Positions 1-8,432 of a stretch of DNA of 64,000 nt are shown here, one piece after another. How positions within the stretch are numbered: the stretch's first letter is position 1; each line of letters starts with the position of its first letter. The stretch is taken from assembly GCA_019359515.1 (NCBI GenBank), contig JAHHHC010000018.1, positions 51,122-115,121 of the forward strand, in the 5' to 3' direction. The stretch comes from Desmonostoc vinosum HA7617-LM4. Lineage in GTDB: Bacteria > Cyanobacteriota > Cyanobacteriia > Cyanobacteriales > Nostocaceae. Under the pieces are notes generated by a model, which saw only the letters and a program-made list of their open reading frames with translations, did not search any database and had not been told where the DNA came from. Position numbers and translations under genes: made by a program.

Positions 1-150
1 CAATCAACTTATGTACCTCAATGTACAGCTCATCGTTTAGAAAATCCTGGCGTCATTCCTTTAGTATTAATTGAAGTACAAAATGGCGAATACTTAGGAG
101 AAGATGATATTATTCGCTACCAAGATGATTATGCCCGTGCTAAAGATTAA
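1..150 (+). CDS. C-terminal end of mannose-1-phosphate guanylyltransferase / mannose-6-phosphate isomerase-type cupin (partial)
   Basis: The first 49 codons of the window are open in frame 1 and end with TAA at 148-150. The peptide contains VPQCTAHRLENPG and IEVQNGEYLGEDDIIR. These are the conserved end of the cupin (type II phosphomannose isomerase) domain of ManC/AlgA-type proteins, which make GDP-mannose or isomerise mannose-6-phosphate for surface polysaccharide. The 5' part lies outside the window, so it cannot be told whether the guanylyltransferase domain is present or whether this is a stand-alone cupin isomerase. The family match is strong; the exact activity is inferred. Confidence 0.75.
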   Translation, partial: QSTYVPQCTAHRLENPGVIPLVLIEVQNGEYLGEDDIIRYQDDYARAKD

Positions 151-324
151 AACCAAAGTGTCTTTAGTTGGTTTCAGGCTTTAAAAGCTTTAATCTGAAA
201 AATATCAAATACTTTTGTGTGCCAATTAGCTATTGGTAACTACAACAGGCTCTCTTTCTACTAGCGGCAAGCAAAAAAGAGAGCCTGTTGTGTTAGGCTG
301 TTTAAATAGAAATCAACAAATTCT

Positions 325-651
325 ATGGTTCTTCTAAGTCAAGCAGCCGCAACTGAAATCGGGCGGATGAAGTCCAAGCAGCAACCAAACGTCTTGTTTC
401 GATTAGCAGTTAAGTCTGGTGGCTGCTCTGGCTGGTTTTATGACCTGTCTTTCGATGAAGCGGCAAAAGATGGCGATCGCATATTAGACTTACATGGAAT
501 TGCGACCGTCGTAGACGCCCAAAGCTTAAATTACATCAATGGTTTAACAGTGGATTATTCCGAAGACCTGATGGGTGGCGGCTTTCGCTTCCATAACCCC
601 CAGGCGATCGCCACCTGTGGCTGTGGTAACTCCTTCTCTATTAGTCAGTAG
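325..651 (+). CDS. HesB/IscA/ErpA-like iron-sulfur cluster assembly protein
   Basis: This 108-residue protein has the length of A-type Fe-S carriers. The conserved cysteines are visible: one in VKSGGCSGWFYDL (about residue 34) and a C-terminal CGCG near residue 98-101, which fits the C-x(n)-C-G-C pattern that binds or hands over an Fe-S cluster. The segment MGGGFRFHNPQA before the CGC pair is also typical of the family. The ATG at 325 is the only sensible start. It lies about 130 bp upstream of rpsL on the same strand, but a strong promoter sits between them, so it is probably a separate transcript. The specific physiological partner cannot be named. Confidence 0.85.
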   Translation: MVLLSQAAATEIGRMKSKQQPNVLFRLAVKSGGCSGWFYDLSFDEAAKDGDRILDLHGIATVVDAQSLNYINGLTVDYSEDLMGGGFRFHNPQAIATCGCGNSFSISQ

Positions 652-703
652 TTAGTAGTCAGTGGTTCATGGTAAAAAACAACTGACAAAGAACAATTGA
701 CGA

Positions 704-733
704 TTGACATAAAACCATAAAAAAGCTATAATC
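704..733 (+). promoter_or_regulatory. Near-consensus sigma70-type promoter upstream of rpsL
   Basis: TTGACA at 704-709 and TATAAT at 728-733 are both perfect consensus hexamers, separated by 18 bp. The start codon of rpsL follows 47 bp after the -10 box. This is the best promoter match seen in the window and fits the high expression of a ribosomal protein/elongation factor cluster. Transcription start is inferred at about 740. Confidence 0.8.
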
Positions 734-780
734 AGGATTTGTTAAAACTTAGACATAAGCAGCTTTACGCGCTGTAACTC

Positions 781-1164
781 ATGCCAACCATACAGCAGCT
801 AATACGTAACGAGCGCGAACAAGCTCGTCAGAAAACCAAATCTCCCGCTCTGAAACAATGCCCTCAACGTCGGGGCGTTTGTACCAGAGTATACACAACC
901 ACACCTAAAAAGCCTAACTCAGCTCTACGTAAAGTAGCAAGGGTAAGGCTCACATCTGGATTTGAAGTTACAGCTTACATTCCAGGAATTGGGCACAACT
1001 TGCAAGAACACTCAGTTGTGATGATTCGTGGCGGTCGGGTAAAAGATTTACCGGGCGTGAGATACCATATTATTCGTGGCACCTTAGATACAGCCGGAGT
1101 CAAAGACCGTAAGCAAGGCCGCTCCAAATATGGAACCAAGCGTCCCAAAGAAGCCAAAAAATAG
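781..1164 (+). CDS. rpsL: 30S ribosomal protein S12
   Basis: This 127-residue protein is unmistakable S12. It has the N-terminal [13 protein letters not shown], the [16 protein letters not shown] block that carries the lysine of the decoding site (PKKPNS, the streptomycin-resistance position), the [14 protein letters not shown] loop and [16 protein letters not shown] with the second conserved lysine region following. Length matches the cyanobacterial family. It is the first gene of the str cluster rpsL-rpsG-fusA-tuf-rpsJ. S12 sits at the decoding centre of the small subunit and controls translational accuracy. The start ATG follows directly on a short leader from the promoter at 704-733. Confidence 0.98.
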   Translation: MPTIQQLIRNEREQARQKTKSPALKQCPQRRGVCTRVYTTTPKKPNSALRKVARVRLTSGFEVTAYIPGIGHNLQEHSVVMIRGGRVKDLPGVRYHIIRGTLDTAGVKDRKQGRSKYGTKRPKEAKK

Positions 1165-1171
1165 GATTGGG

Positions 1172-1204
1172 CGGTTAATCGTGTCTGACGCGATTAATCG
1201 TTTT
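1172..1204 (+). terminator. Stem-loop plus short T-run after rpsL
   Basis: CGGTTAATCG (1172-1181) pairs with CGATTAATCG (1191-1200), ten pairs including one G-U, with a 9-nt loop, and is followed by TTTT. It starts 8 nt after the rpsL stop. It may act as a partial terminator or attenuator between rpsL and rpsG, or as a 3' processing/stability element. The short T-run argues against full termination. Confidence 0.5.
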
Positions 1205-1692
1205 CCTAGAAGTCCTAAAAAACAAAGAAGTTAGCGCTTGCTTGAAACAGTAGTAAACATCAGCAGTGATCTCTGTTTCCCAAAAATTACAGCAAATTGC
1301 AGGTAAATGAGGTACAAGTTTTAAGAACAAAGTCATATAAAAAAGACTTTCAACCCTGTTCCTCCGCAGTCGCTACACTTGGGGAAACCCCAAGACCGCG
1401 CTGCTCTCTGTTAAGCGTTCCCTGCTGTTAAGTTACACCCTACACTAAGCGAGCAAGTGTAGAAAGCTCTGAGTAAAATCCAGTAGGCGACAGTACTTTA
1501 ATCAAAATATTAAAGTTAATTATGCCGTTTTTGATCAATGTCTAGTTGCAAGTAGCAAGTTAATTTAGTTTAGTCTCGCTGCAACTTGTAGAGAAAAATT
1601 CCCAAATTCTCAAAAGCGGGTTACTCCGCTTTGAGTTTCCAGTGTCTGATAGCATATAGTTTCGTTGCCAAATTTCAAATTAAAGGTGAAGT
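1205..1692 (+). other. Long intergenic spacer rpsL-rpsG containing a dispersed repeat
   Basis: No gene is seen. The middle (about 1370-1480) is GC-richer than its flanks and holds a small perfect hairpin CTTGGGG-aaa-CCCCAAG at 1378-1394, then GTTAAGCGTTCCC, a motif that recurs at about 49.9 kb and 56.6 kb, and a CTACACT/AGTGTAG inverted pair. It reads as a dispersed repeat inserted into the str cluster. The last 100 bp form the rpsG leader and end with the ribosome binding site AAAGGTGA. Confidence 0.6.
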
Positions 1693-2163
1693 ATGTCTCG
1701 TCGTGGTGTTATTCAAAAGCGCCCTGTTCCGCCTGACTCAGTTTACAACAGTCGCCTTGTTAGTATGATGATCCGGCGGATCATGCGTCATGGTAAGAAA
1801 TCTCTTGCCGCGCGGCTTGTTTATGATGCACTGAAAACTATTGAAGAACGCACAGGCAATAATGCCTTAGAAACCTTTGAGCGAGCAGTGCGGAATGCAA
1901 CGCCTTTGGTAGAAGTCAAAGCTCGACGAGTTGGGGGAGCAACCTACCAAGTTCCCATGGAAGTACGTTCAGAACGGGGTACTACCTTAGCACTACGTTG
2001 GTTAGTGCAGTTTTCTAGATCAAGACCAGGCCGCACAATGGCAGGCAAATTGGCAAACGAACTAATGGATGCTGCCAATGAAACCGGAAATGCCATTCGC
2101 AAGCGGGAAGAAACGCACCGCATGGCAGAAGCTAACAAAGCATTTGCACATTATCGTTACTAA
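1693..2163 (+). CDS. rpsG: 30S ribosomal protein S7
   Basis: This 156-residue protein begins [10 protein letters not shown] and contains [38 protein letters not shown] and [15 protein letters not shown], the conserved blocks of bacterial S7, with normal family length. S7 nucleates assembly of the 30S head domain on 16S rRNA and in many bacteria represses its own operon. An AAAGGTGA ribosome binding site ends 5 nt before the ATG. It is separated from rpsL by an unusually long spacer of about 530 bp but keeps the str gene order. Confidence 0.98.
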   Translation: MSRRGVIQKRPVPPDSVYNSRLVSMMIRRIMRHGKKSLAARLVYDALKTIEERTGNNALETFERAVRNATPLVEVKARRVGGATYQVPMEVRSERGTTLALRWLVQFSRSRPGRTMAGKLANELMDAANETGNAIRKREETHRMAEANKAFAHYRY

Positions 2164-2172
2164 GTAAAACAG

Positions 2173-2204
2173 CGATATGCCGTTGTTTTAAAAGCGGTAT
2201 ATCG
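2173..2204 (+). terminator. Stem-loop between rpsG and fusA
   Basis: CGATATGCCG (2173-2182) pairs with CGGTATATCG (2195-2204), ten pairs with one G-U, 12-nt loop, starting 9 nt after the rpsG stop. There is no downstream T-run, so it is more likely an attenuator, processing site or mRNA 3'-end stabiliser than a strong terminator. Confidence 0.45.
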
Positions 2205-2302
2205 TATGATTTTCAAATAAAGACGGTTTTCCGTAAAAGTATAGAATCTTAACAAAGAGTAATATACAAGATATCATGAGGCGAAAACTATAGGAGGCAA
2301 CT

Positions 2303-4381
2303 GTGGCACGTACGATCCCGCTAGAGAGAGTACGCAACATCGGTATTGCGGCGCATATAGATGCGGGCAAAACGACAACAACAGAGAGAATATTGTTTTA
2401 CTCTGGAATAATTCATAAAATTGGCGAAGTTCATGAAGGAACTGCCGTAACAGACTGGATGGATCAGGAGCGGGAACGGGGAATTACCATTACTGCTGCT
2501 GCTATTAGTACCAGTTGGAAAGATCATCAAATTAACATTATCGATACTCCAGGTCACGTAGACTTCACCATTGAGGTTGAACGTTCCATGCGGGTGTTGG
2601 ATGGTGTAATCGCAGTATTTTGTTCTGTAGGTGGCGTACAACCCCAATCCGAAACCGTGTGGCGACAAGCAGATCGCTACAAAGTACCCCGGATAGCCTT
2701 CATTAACAAAATGGATCGCACAGGAGCGAACTTCTACAAAGTTCACGAGCAGATGCGCGATCGCCTGCGAGCTAATGCCATTGCCATTCAACTGCCAATT
2801 GGTAGTGAGAACGACTTCAAGGGTATTGTTGACCTAGTTCACAAGCGTGCATATATTTACGCTAACGACCAAGGAACAGATATCCAAGAAACAGAAATTC
2901 CGGCAGAACTGCAAGAACAAGCTGAAGAATATCGGACAAAACTGATCGAAGCAGTATCAGAAACAGATGACGATCTGATGACTAAGTACTTCGAGGGTGA
3001 AGAACTTACAGATGATGAAATCGCTACTGCTCTACGTAAAGGCACAATTGCTGGTACGATTGTCCCCGTACTTTGTGGCTCAGCATTTAAAAACAAAGGC
3101 GTGCAGTTAATGCTGGATGCTGTTGTCGATTACTTGCCAGCACCAACCGAAGTACCACCCATTCAAGGCACACTGCTGAATGGTGATACTGTTGAACGTC
3201 GAGCTGATGACAGCGAACCGCTATCCGCCTTGGCATTCAAAATTATGGCTGACCCTTATGGTCGCCTCACCTTCGTTCGCGTTTATTCTGGAGTTCTAAA
3301 AAAAGGTAGTTACGTTCTCAACGCTACTAAGAATAAGAAAGAACGGATTTCTCGTTTAGTAGTTCTCAAAGCAGATGATCGGCAAGATGTTGACGAACTG
3401 CGAGCGGGTGATTTGGGCGCGGCTCTGGGGTTAAAAGATACCTTAACTGGTGATACCATTACTGATGAAAGCTCACCAGTCATACTAGAATCCCTATTTA
3501 TTCCTGAGCCTGTAATCTCGGTAGCGGTTGAACCCAAAACCAAGAACGACATGGATAAGCTCTCCAAGGCGCTGCAATCTCTCTCAGAAGAAGACCCAAC
3601 CTTCCGCGTTAGCGTTGATCCCGAAACCAATCAAACCGTGATCGCAGGGATGGGAGAACTACACCTAGAAATTCTGGTAGACCGGATGCTACGCGAATTC
3701 AAAGTGGAAGCAAATGTCGGTGCGCCGCAAGTAGCTTACCGCGAAACAATTCGCAAAGCTGTTTCTAGAATTGAAGGCAAATTTATCCGTCAAAGCGGTG
3801 GTAAAGGTCAATACGGTCACGTTGTCATCGATTTGCAGCCAGGAGAACCAGGTACCGGTTTTGAATTCGTCTCCAAAATTGTTGGTGGTACTGTACCGAA
3901 AGAATACATCGGCCCCGCAGAACAAGGGATGAAAGAAAGCTGTGAATCCGGTGTATTAGCTGGATATCCGCTAATTGACGTGAAAGCAACGCTAATTGAT
4001 GGGTCATACCATGATGTAGACTCTTCAGAAATGGCTTTCAAGATCGCTGGCTCAATGGCGATGAAAGAGGCAGTGATGAAAGCTTCACCCGTCCTCTTAG
4101 AGCCTATGATGAAAGTTGAGGTAGAAGTTCCCGAAAACTTCCTTGGGGATGTTATGGGCGACCTCAATTCCCGTCGTGGGCAAATTGAAGGGATGGGATC
4201 TGAGCAGAGTATTGCCAAAGTAACAGCTAAAGTTCCGTTGGCAGAAATGTTTGGCTACGCCACAGATATCCGGTCGAAAACCCAAGGTCGGGGCATCTTC
4301 TCAATGGAGTTTAGCCACTACGAAGAAGTGCCTCGCAACGTCGCTGAGGCAATCATTGCAAAAAGCAAAGGGAACGCTTAA
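2303..4381 (+). CDS. fusA: Elongation factor G
   Basis: This 692-residue translational GTPase catalyses ribosomal translocation. The G motifs are all readable: G1 [15 protein letters not shown] (about 17-31), G2 within [12 protein letters not shown]3 DTPGHVDF and G4 [10 protein letters not shown]. The C-terminal domains III-V are complete ([30 protein letters not shown]). The start is GTG at 2303, supported by a strong AGGAGG at 2292-2297. It lies in the str cluster, 22 nt before tuf, so the two are co-transcribed. Length and motifs are normal for the housekeeping bacterial/chloroplast-type EF-G. Confidence 0.98.
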   Translation: MARTIPLERVRNIGIAAHIDAGKTTTTERILFYSGIIHKIGEVHEGTAVTDWMDQERERGITITAAAISTSWKDHQINIIDTPGHVDFTIEVERSMRVLDGVIAVFCSVGGVQPQSETVWRQADRYKVPRIAFINKMDRTGANFYKVHEQMRDRLRANAIAIQLPIGSENDFKGIVDLVHKRAYIYANDQGTDIQETEIPAELQEQAEEYRTKLIEAVSETDDDLMTKYFEGEELTDDEIATALRKGTIAGTIVPVLCGSAFKNKGVQLMLDAVVDYLPAPTEVPPIQGTLLNGDTVERRADDSEPLSALAFKIMADPYGRLTFVRVYSGVLKKGSYVLNATKNKKERISRLVVLKADDRQDVDELRAGDLGAALGLKDTLTGDTITDESSPVILESLFIPEPVISVAVEPKTKNDMDKLSKALQSLSEEDPTFRVSVDPETNQTVIAGMGELHLEILVDRMLREFKVEANVGAPQVAYRETIRKAVSRIEGKFIRQSGGKGQYGHVVIDLQPGEPGTGFEFVSKIVGGTVPKEYIGPAEQGMKESCESGVLAGYPLIDVKATLIDGSYHDVDSSEMAFKIAGSMAMKEAVMKASPVLLEPMMKVEVEVPENFLGDVMGDLNSRRGQIEGMGSEQSIAKVTAKVPLAEMFGYATDIRSKTQGRGIFSMEFSHYEEVPRNVAEAIIAKSKGNA

Positions 4382-4403
4382 TTAAAAAAGGAAACGAGCA
4401 TTC

Positions 4404-5633
4404 ATGGCACGCGCAAAGTTTGAAAGGAATAAACCCCATATAAATATCGGTACTATTGGCCACGTTGACCACGGTAAAACTACGTTAACGGCAGCCATCA
4501 CCATGACCTTGGCAGCTCTTGGTCAGGCAGTAGCTAAAGGCTACGACCAAATCGATAACGCCCCAGAAGAAAAGGCGCGGGGGATTACCATCAATACCGC
4601 TCACGTTGAGTATGAAACCGAAAATCGGCACTATGCTCACGTAGATTGCCCCGGACACGCTGACTATGTAAAAAACATGATCACCGGTGCGGCTCAGATG
4701 GATGGAGCTATCCTTGTAGTTGCTGCTACCGACGGCCCCATGCCCCAAACCCGCGAACACATCCTACTAGCAAAACAGGTCGGCGTTCCCAGTCTGGTTG
4801 TTTTCTTGAACAAAGAAGACTTGATGGATGACCCAGAACTGCTAGAACTAGTGGAACTAGAACTGCGGGAATTGCTGTCTAGCTATGATTTCCCTGGTGA
4901 CGACATCCCCATTGTCAAAGGTTCTGGTCTACAAGCCCTTGAAGCCATGACCAAGAATCCTAAGAACCAACGAGGCGAAAACGAATGGGTAGACAAGATC
5001 TATGAGTTGATGGATGCTGTAGATTCTTTCATCCCCACTCCAGAACGCGATGTAGACAAACCCTTCCTGATGGCTGTAGAAGACGTATTCTCAATCACAG
5101 GTCGTGGTACCGTTGCTACCGGACGGATTGAACGGGGTAAAGTCAAAGTTGGCGACAACGTGGAACTCGTGGGGATCAGAGACAACCGCAGCACCACTGT
5201 CACCGGGATCGAGATGTTCAAGAAGAGTCTCGACGAAGGGATGGCTGGAGATAATGCTGGTGTACTGCTTCGTGGTATCCAAAAAGCTGATATTGAACGG
5301 GGGATGGTGTTAGCTAAACCTGGTTCCATTAAACCCCACACTCAATTTGAGGGTGAAGTGTACGTCCTCACCGAGAAAGAAGGTGGTCGGAAAACTCCAT
5401 TTTTCCCTGGCTACCGTCCTCAATTCTATGTACGGACAACAGATGTAACTGGTACGATCACGACCTTCACCTCAGATGATGGTAGTGCAGCGGAAATGGT
5501 CATGCCAGGCGATCGCATCAAAATGACCGTAGAATTGATCAACCCCATCGCGATCGAGCAAGGAATGCGCTTTGCTATCCGTGAAGGTGGTCGTACTATC
5601 GGTGCTGGTGTCGTCTCCAAAATCGTCAAATAG
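4404..5633 (+). CDS. tuf: Elongation factor Tu
   Basis: This 409-residue protein matches the slightly longer cyanobacterial EF-Tu. G1 is [14 protein letters not shown], the switch I region has [18 protein letters not shown]3 is [12 protein letters not shown] and G4 is NKEDLMDD. The C-terminal barrel ends in [15 protein letters not shown]. The cyanobacterial insertion after [22 protein letters not shown] is present. EF-Tu delivers aminoacyl-tRNA to the ribosomal A site. It follows fusA by 22 nt and has a ribosome binding site AAAAAGGAAACGAG. A strong hairpin follows its stop at 5655-5694. Confidence 0.98.
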   Translation: MARAKFERNKPHINIGTIGHVDHGKTTLTAAITMTLAALGQAVAKGYDQIDNAPEEKARGITINTAHVEYETENRHYAHVDCPGHADYVKNMITGAAQMDGAILVVAATDGPMPQTREHILLAKQVGVPSLVVFLNKEDLMDDPELLELVELELRELLSSYDFPGDDIPIVKGSGLQALEAMTKNPKNQRGENEWVDKIYELMDAVDSFIPTPERDVDKPFLMAVEDVFSITGRGTVATGRIERGKVKVGDNVELVGIRDNRSTTVTGIEMFKKSLDEGMAGDNAGVLLRGIQKADIERGMVLAKPGSIKPHTQFEGEVYVLTEKEGGRKTPFFPGYRPQFYVRTTDVTGTITTFTSDDGSAAEMVMPGDRIKMTVELINPIAIEQGMRFAIREGGRTIGAGVVSKIVK

Positions 5634-5654
5634 CACCTTTTGGCTCTGATTACC

Positions 5655-5694
5655 AAGGAGCAGAGACGGTCATAAAAATGCCTCTCTGCTCCTT
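5655..5694 (+). terminator. Perfect 12-bp stem-loop after tuf
   Basis: AAGGAGCAGAGA (5655-5666) pairs perfectly with TCTCTGCTCCTT (5683-5694) around a 16-nt loop, 21 nt after the tuf stop. It lacks a long T-run. It may end part of the transcripts before rpsJ or stabilise the abundant tuf mRNA. Confidence 0.55.
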
Positions 5695-5806
5695 TCGCTT
5701 CCCTCAATTTCAGGTACTGGTGATTGGGGATCACGTACTAGTATTAGGTATATCCCCAGTTCCCAGTCCCTAGTCCCCTAGTTAATCCGAACCTAGAAAA
5801 TCAAAG

Positions 5807-6124
5807 ATGGCAACCCTACAGCAGCAAAAGATTAGAATTCGCTTACAAGCTTTTGACCGACGCTTATTAGATACATCTTGCGAAAAGATTGTAGACACAG
5901 CTAACCGTACTAACGCTACAGCCATAGGGCCAATTCCTTTACCAACAAAACGGCGGATTTATTGTGTACTGCGATCGCCTCACGTCGATAAAGATTCGCG
6001 AGAACATTTTGAAACCCGTACCCATCGCCGAATTATTGATATCTATCAGCCTTCTTCTAAAACTATTGATGCTTTGATGAAACTGGATCTACCATCGGGT
6101 GTAGATATTGAAGTAAAACTGTAA
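5807..6124 (+). CDS. rpsJ: 30S ribosomal protein S10
   Basis: The 105-residue product has the conserved S10 blocks [50 protein letters not shown] fragments and [10 protein letters not shown] at the C-terminus. S10 is a 30S head protein and, as NusE, part of antitermination complexes. In cyanobacteria it is attached to the str cluster behind tuf rather than heading the S10 operon, which is the order seen here. The ATG at 5807 follows an AT-rich leader without a strong ribosome binding site. Confidence 0.97.
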   Translation: MATLQQQKIRIRLQAFDRRLLDTSCEKIVDTANRTNATAIGPIPLPTKRRIYCVLRSPHVDKDSREHFETRTHRRIIDIYQPSSKTIDALMKLDLPSGVDIEVKL

Positions 6125-6181
6125 TTTGTCACTAGTCATTAGTCATTCATTTACACTTGAAAACAGATAAAGCTCAAAGCG

Positions 6182-6219
6182 CAAAGTCTGAACAGAGGTT
6201 TCCTCGGTTCAGAACTTTG
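6182..6219 (+). other. Long imperfect hairpin downstream of rpsJ
   Basis: CAAAGTCTGAACAGAGG (6182-6198) pairs with CCTCGGTTCAGAACTTTG (6202-6219) with one bulge and two mismatches. It lies between the rpsJ stop and the T-tailed terminator at 6260. It is probably a 3'-end structure of the str transcript. Confidence 0.45.
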
Positions 6220-6259
6220 TAAGAGAGGACAAATGACATTAGTATTAATATTTACCTGA

Positions 6260-6290
6260 CCCTGAAGAAATATATCTCAGGGCTTTTTAT
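6260..6290 (+). terminator. Rho-independent terminator of the str cluster
   Basis: CCCTGA (6260-6265) pairs with TCAGGG (6277-6282), 11-nt loop, directly followed by CTTTTTATT. This is a textbook intrinsic terminator placed 135 nt after rpsJ and before the LON-domain gene. Confidence 0.75.
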
Positions 6291-6382
6291 TAGCAATAAA
6301 ACAAATGATAGAATGTAGACAAAGTACGGGAAAAGCAGAGAAAAAGAATTTTTAAAGATTAAATTTATACTAAAAGGTAACA

Positions 6383-7033
6383 ATGGCATCCTCTTCTAAA
6401 ATTGCAGTTCGCGAGCTACCTCTGTTCCCGTTATCCGAAGTAGTTCTTTTCCCTACCAGACCATTACCGTTGCATATCTTTGAATTTCGCTACCGAATCA
6501 TGATGAACACGATCTTGGAAAGCGATCGCAGGTTTGGCGTGCTAATGGTTGATCCGGTTAAGGGAACGATTGCAAATGTTGGCTGCTGTGCTGAAATTGT
6601 TCATCATCAGCGGCTACCAGATGACCGCATGAAGATGTTGACCCTGGGACAACAAAGGTTTCGTGTACTAGAATATGTCCGCGAAAAGCCCTACTGTGTA
6701 GGCTTAGTAGAGTGGATCGAAGACCATCCACCAATTAAAGATTTGCGTCCTTTAGCCTCAGAAGTAGAGCAACTGCTGCGAGATGTCGTGCGTTTGTCGG
6801 CGAAATTAACTGAACAAAACATCGAACTACCAGAAGATTTACCCGACTTGCCAACAGAGTTATCCTATTGGGTAGCGAGCAATCTTTATGGAGTTGCCAC
6901 TGAGCAGCAGTCATTGCTAGAAATGCAAGATACGATCGCTCGTTTGGAAAGAGAAGCAGAAATTTTAACTTCTACTCGTAATCATTTGGCAGCTCGCGCT
7001 GTTCTCAAAGATACTTTTAATCAGAAGTTATGA
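6383..7033 (+). CDS. LON N-terminal (substrate-binding) domain protein
   Basis: This 216-residue protein has only the LON substrate-binding domain. RELPLFPLSEVVLFP and LPLHIFEFRYRIMM are the family signature, followed by GTIANVGCCAEIVHH and LGQQRFRVLEYVREKPY. The AAA+ and protease domains of Lon are absent, which is normal for the short stand-alone cyanobacterial homologs often annotated as ATP-dependent protease La (LON) family. Its biochemical role is not established; substrate or protein binding is inferred from the domain. The stop overlaps the pheA stop on the other strand by 6 bp, so the two genes are convergent. It sits behind the str terminator and has its own leader. Confidence 0.85.
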   Translation: MASSSKIAVRELPLFPLSEVVLFPTRPLPLHIFEFRYRIMMNTILESDRRFGVLMVDPVKGTIANVGCCAEIVHHQRLPDDRMKMLTLGQQRFRVLEYVREKPYCVGLVEWIEDHPPIKDLRPLASEVEQLLRDVVRLSAKLTEQNIELPEDLPDLPTELSYWVASNLYGVATEQQSLLEMQDTIARLEREAEILTSTRNHLAARAVLKDTFNQKL

Positions 7034-7933
7034 GTAATTTGTGTTCTCAAATGACAAAGAACTAGATGCGCTAATTGACAAAACATTGTAACTACCAAAG
7101 ATTTTTAAGACTTCTGTATAGGTAGTTAATTCATCTAGGGCAGATTGCATTTGTGCTTCATTGACATCAGCTTCTAAGTCAATAAAAAATAAGTATTCCC
7201 CTAGCGATCGCTTCGTTGGGCGAGACTCAATTCGACTCAGATTGATTTCTCGTTGAGCGAATATTTGCAGAGGTTTAACTAGCGCTCCAGGCATATTAGC
7301 AGGCAAACTAAAAGCTAGTGAAGTATGACTTTTACTTGCTGTTAAGAAGGGGTTAGCTGTATCTATTTGACTCTGACTTACCACCCAAAAGCGAGTACAG
7401 TTTTCGGGGTGGTCATTAATACCGCTAGCAAGTATGGGAAGGTTGTATAGTTGAGCTGCTCTACCTGATGCGATCGCTGCTATTGTCACCTCTTGTTCGA
7501 GTTGCTGTAGGATTTCAGTTGTAGAATTGCCTGGAATTAGCTGCACACTTGGCAGAAACCGCTCTAGCCAACCTTGACATTGTGCTAAAGCTTGCGGATG
7601 AGAGTAAACAGTTTTAATTTCATCCAAGCTAGGTGCATAAGAAATTAGCGTATGGACAATAGGCATCACCAAAGCCAATTGAATTTGCAAATTGTCCAAT
7701 TGCCACAGTGTATCCATTGTCATAGTTACACTTCCTTCAATAGAATTTTCTACAGGCACGACAGCCAACTGCGATGCTCCCGCAGCAACAGCTTGCAATG
7801 ACTGGGCAATAGTGGGATGAGGGCACAAGATTGCTTCGACTTGCCTATTTTTGCTCAGCCAATTGACATAAAAAGCTGCTGCTTGTTCTGCGTAAGTGCC
7901 AGGAGGCCCTAAATGGGCAATGGATATGGTCAT
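7028..7933 (-). CDS. pheA: Prephenate dehydratase
   Basis: This 301-residue enzyme converts prephenate to phenylpyruvate in phenylalanine synthesis. The N-terminal catalytic domain (about 1-185) begins ISIAHLGPPGTYAEQAA and has VVPVENSIEGSVTMTMDTL. The C-terminal ACT regulatory domain (about 205-285) carries SLAFSLPANMPGAL and the Phe-binding ESRPTKRSLGEYLFFIDLE. No chorismate mutase domain is present, so it is the monofunctional cyanobacterial type. Feedback by phenylalanine through ACT is known for the family. It is convergent with the LON-domain gene and overlaps it by 6 bp. Confidence 0.95.
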   Translation of the reverse strand: MTISIAHLGPPGTYAEQAAAFYVNWLSKNRQVEAILCPHPTIAQSLQAVAAGASQLAVVPVENSIEGSVTMTMDTLWQLDNLQIQLALVMPIVHTLISYAPSLDEIKTVYSHPQALAQCQGWLERFLPSVQLIPGNSTTEILQQLEQEVTIAAIASGRAAQLYNLPILASGINDHPENCTRFWVVSQSQIDTANPFLTASKSHTSLAFSLPANMPGALVKPLQIFAQREINLSRIESRPTKRSLGEYLFFIDLEADVNEAQMQSALDELTTYTEVLKIFGSYNVLSISASSSLSFENTNYS

Positions 7934-8005
7934 AGCATTTAGTTATTAGATATAGCAGGGAACAGGGAACAGGCTTGAATTCGAGGTGCGGCGCTTAGCG
8001 ACAAC

Positions 8006-8210
8006 CATTGGTGTCAAGTTAACGTAGAACCGATGTCCCGCAAGAAACTGAAGTTCCTTGCTGATAGCAAAAGTCATCTCAAGATGACTGAATATCCCCC
8101 AAGATTTTGAGTCTACTTTAGTAGACTTGAGCTATTAGCCAAGAAATTTATTTCTTGGCGGGTGAGGAAGCCAACACCGAAGCTATTTCTAGCTTAAGTT
8201 GACACCAATG
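8006..8210. mobile_element. MITE-like element with 17-bp terminal inverted repeats and a 9-bp target duplication
   Basis: The left end CATTGGTGTCAAGTTAA and the right end, read in reverse complement as CATTGGTGTCAACTTAA, differ by one base. The 205-bp element is flanked by AGCGACAAC (7997-8005) and GGCGACAAC (8211-8219), a 9-bp direct repeat with one mismatch, as expected for a target-site duplication. It contains no reading frame, but has internal hairpins GTCTACTTTAGTAGAC and CCAAGAAATTTATTTCTTGG. It is a non-autonomous element, with any transposase supplied elsewhere. Family assignment is not possible by eye. Confidence 0.7.
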
Positions 8211-8324
8211 GGCGACAACGCACCCTACATCACATTTATATAGACTATATCGGAGATGAATTCACCTGTTATTTCATAATTTACGTTTAATGTGAATTAG
8301 AGGCTGAAACCCTGTATTCTTGGT

Positions 8325-8353
8325 GTAGAGACGCTTCAAAAGCGCGTCTCTAC
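8325..8353. repeat. Dispersed hairpin repeat (copy 1)
   Basis: GTAGAGACGC and GCGTCTCTAC form a perfect 10-bp stem around TTCAAAAGC. A near-identical copy lies at 33102-33130. It sits 80 bp downstream of the glycosyltransferase stop and can serve as a terminator for it. Confidence 0.65.
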
Positions 8354-8432
8354 AAAGCGCAAAATCCTTGATGTAGGATTGATTTTTATATTTCACATCA
8401 GGCGTAATTTTGCTTGAATTTGATTATTTTGG

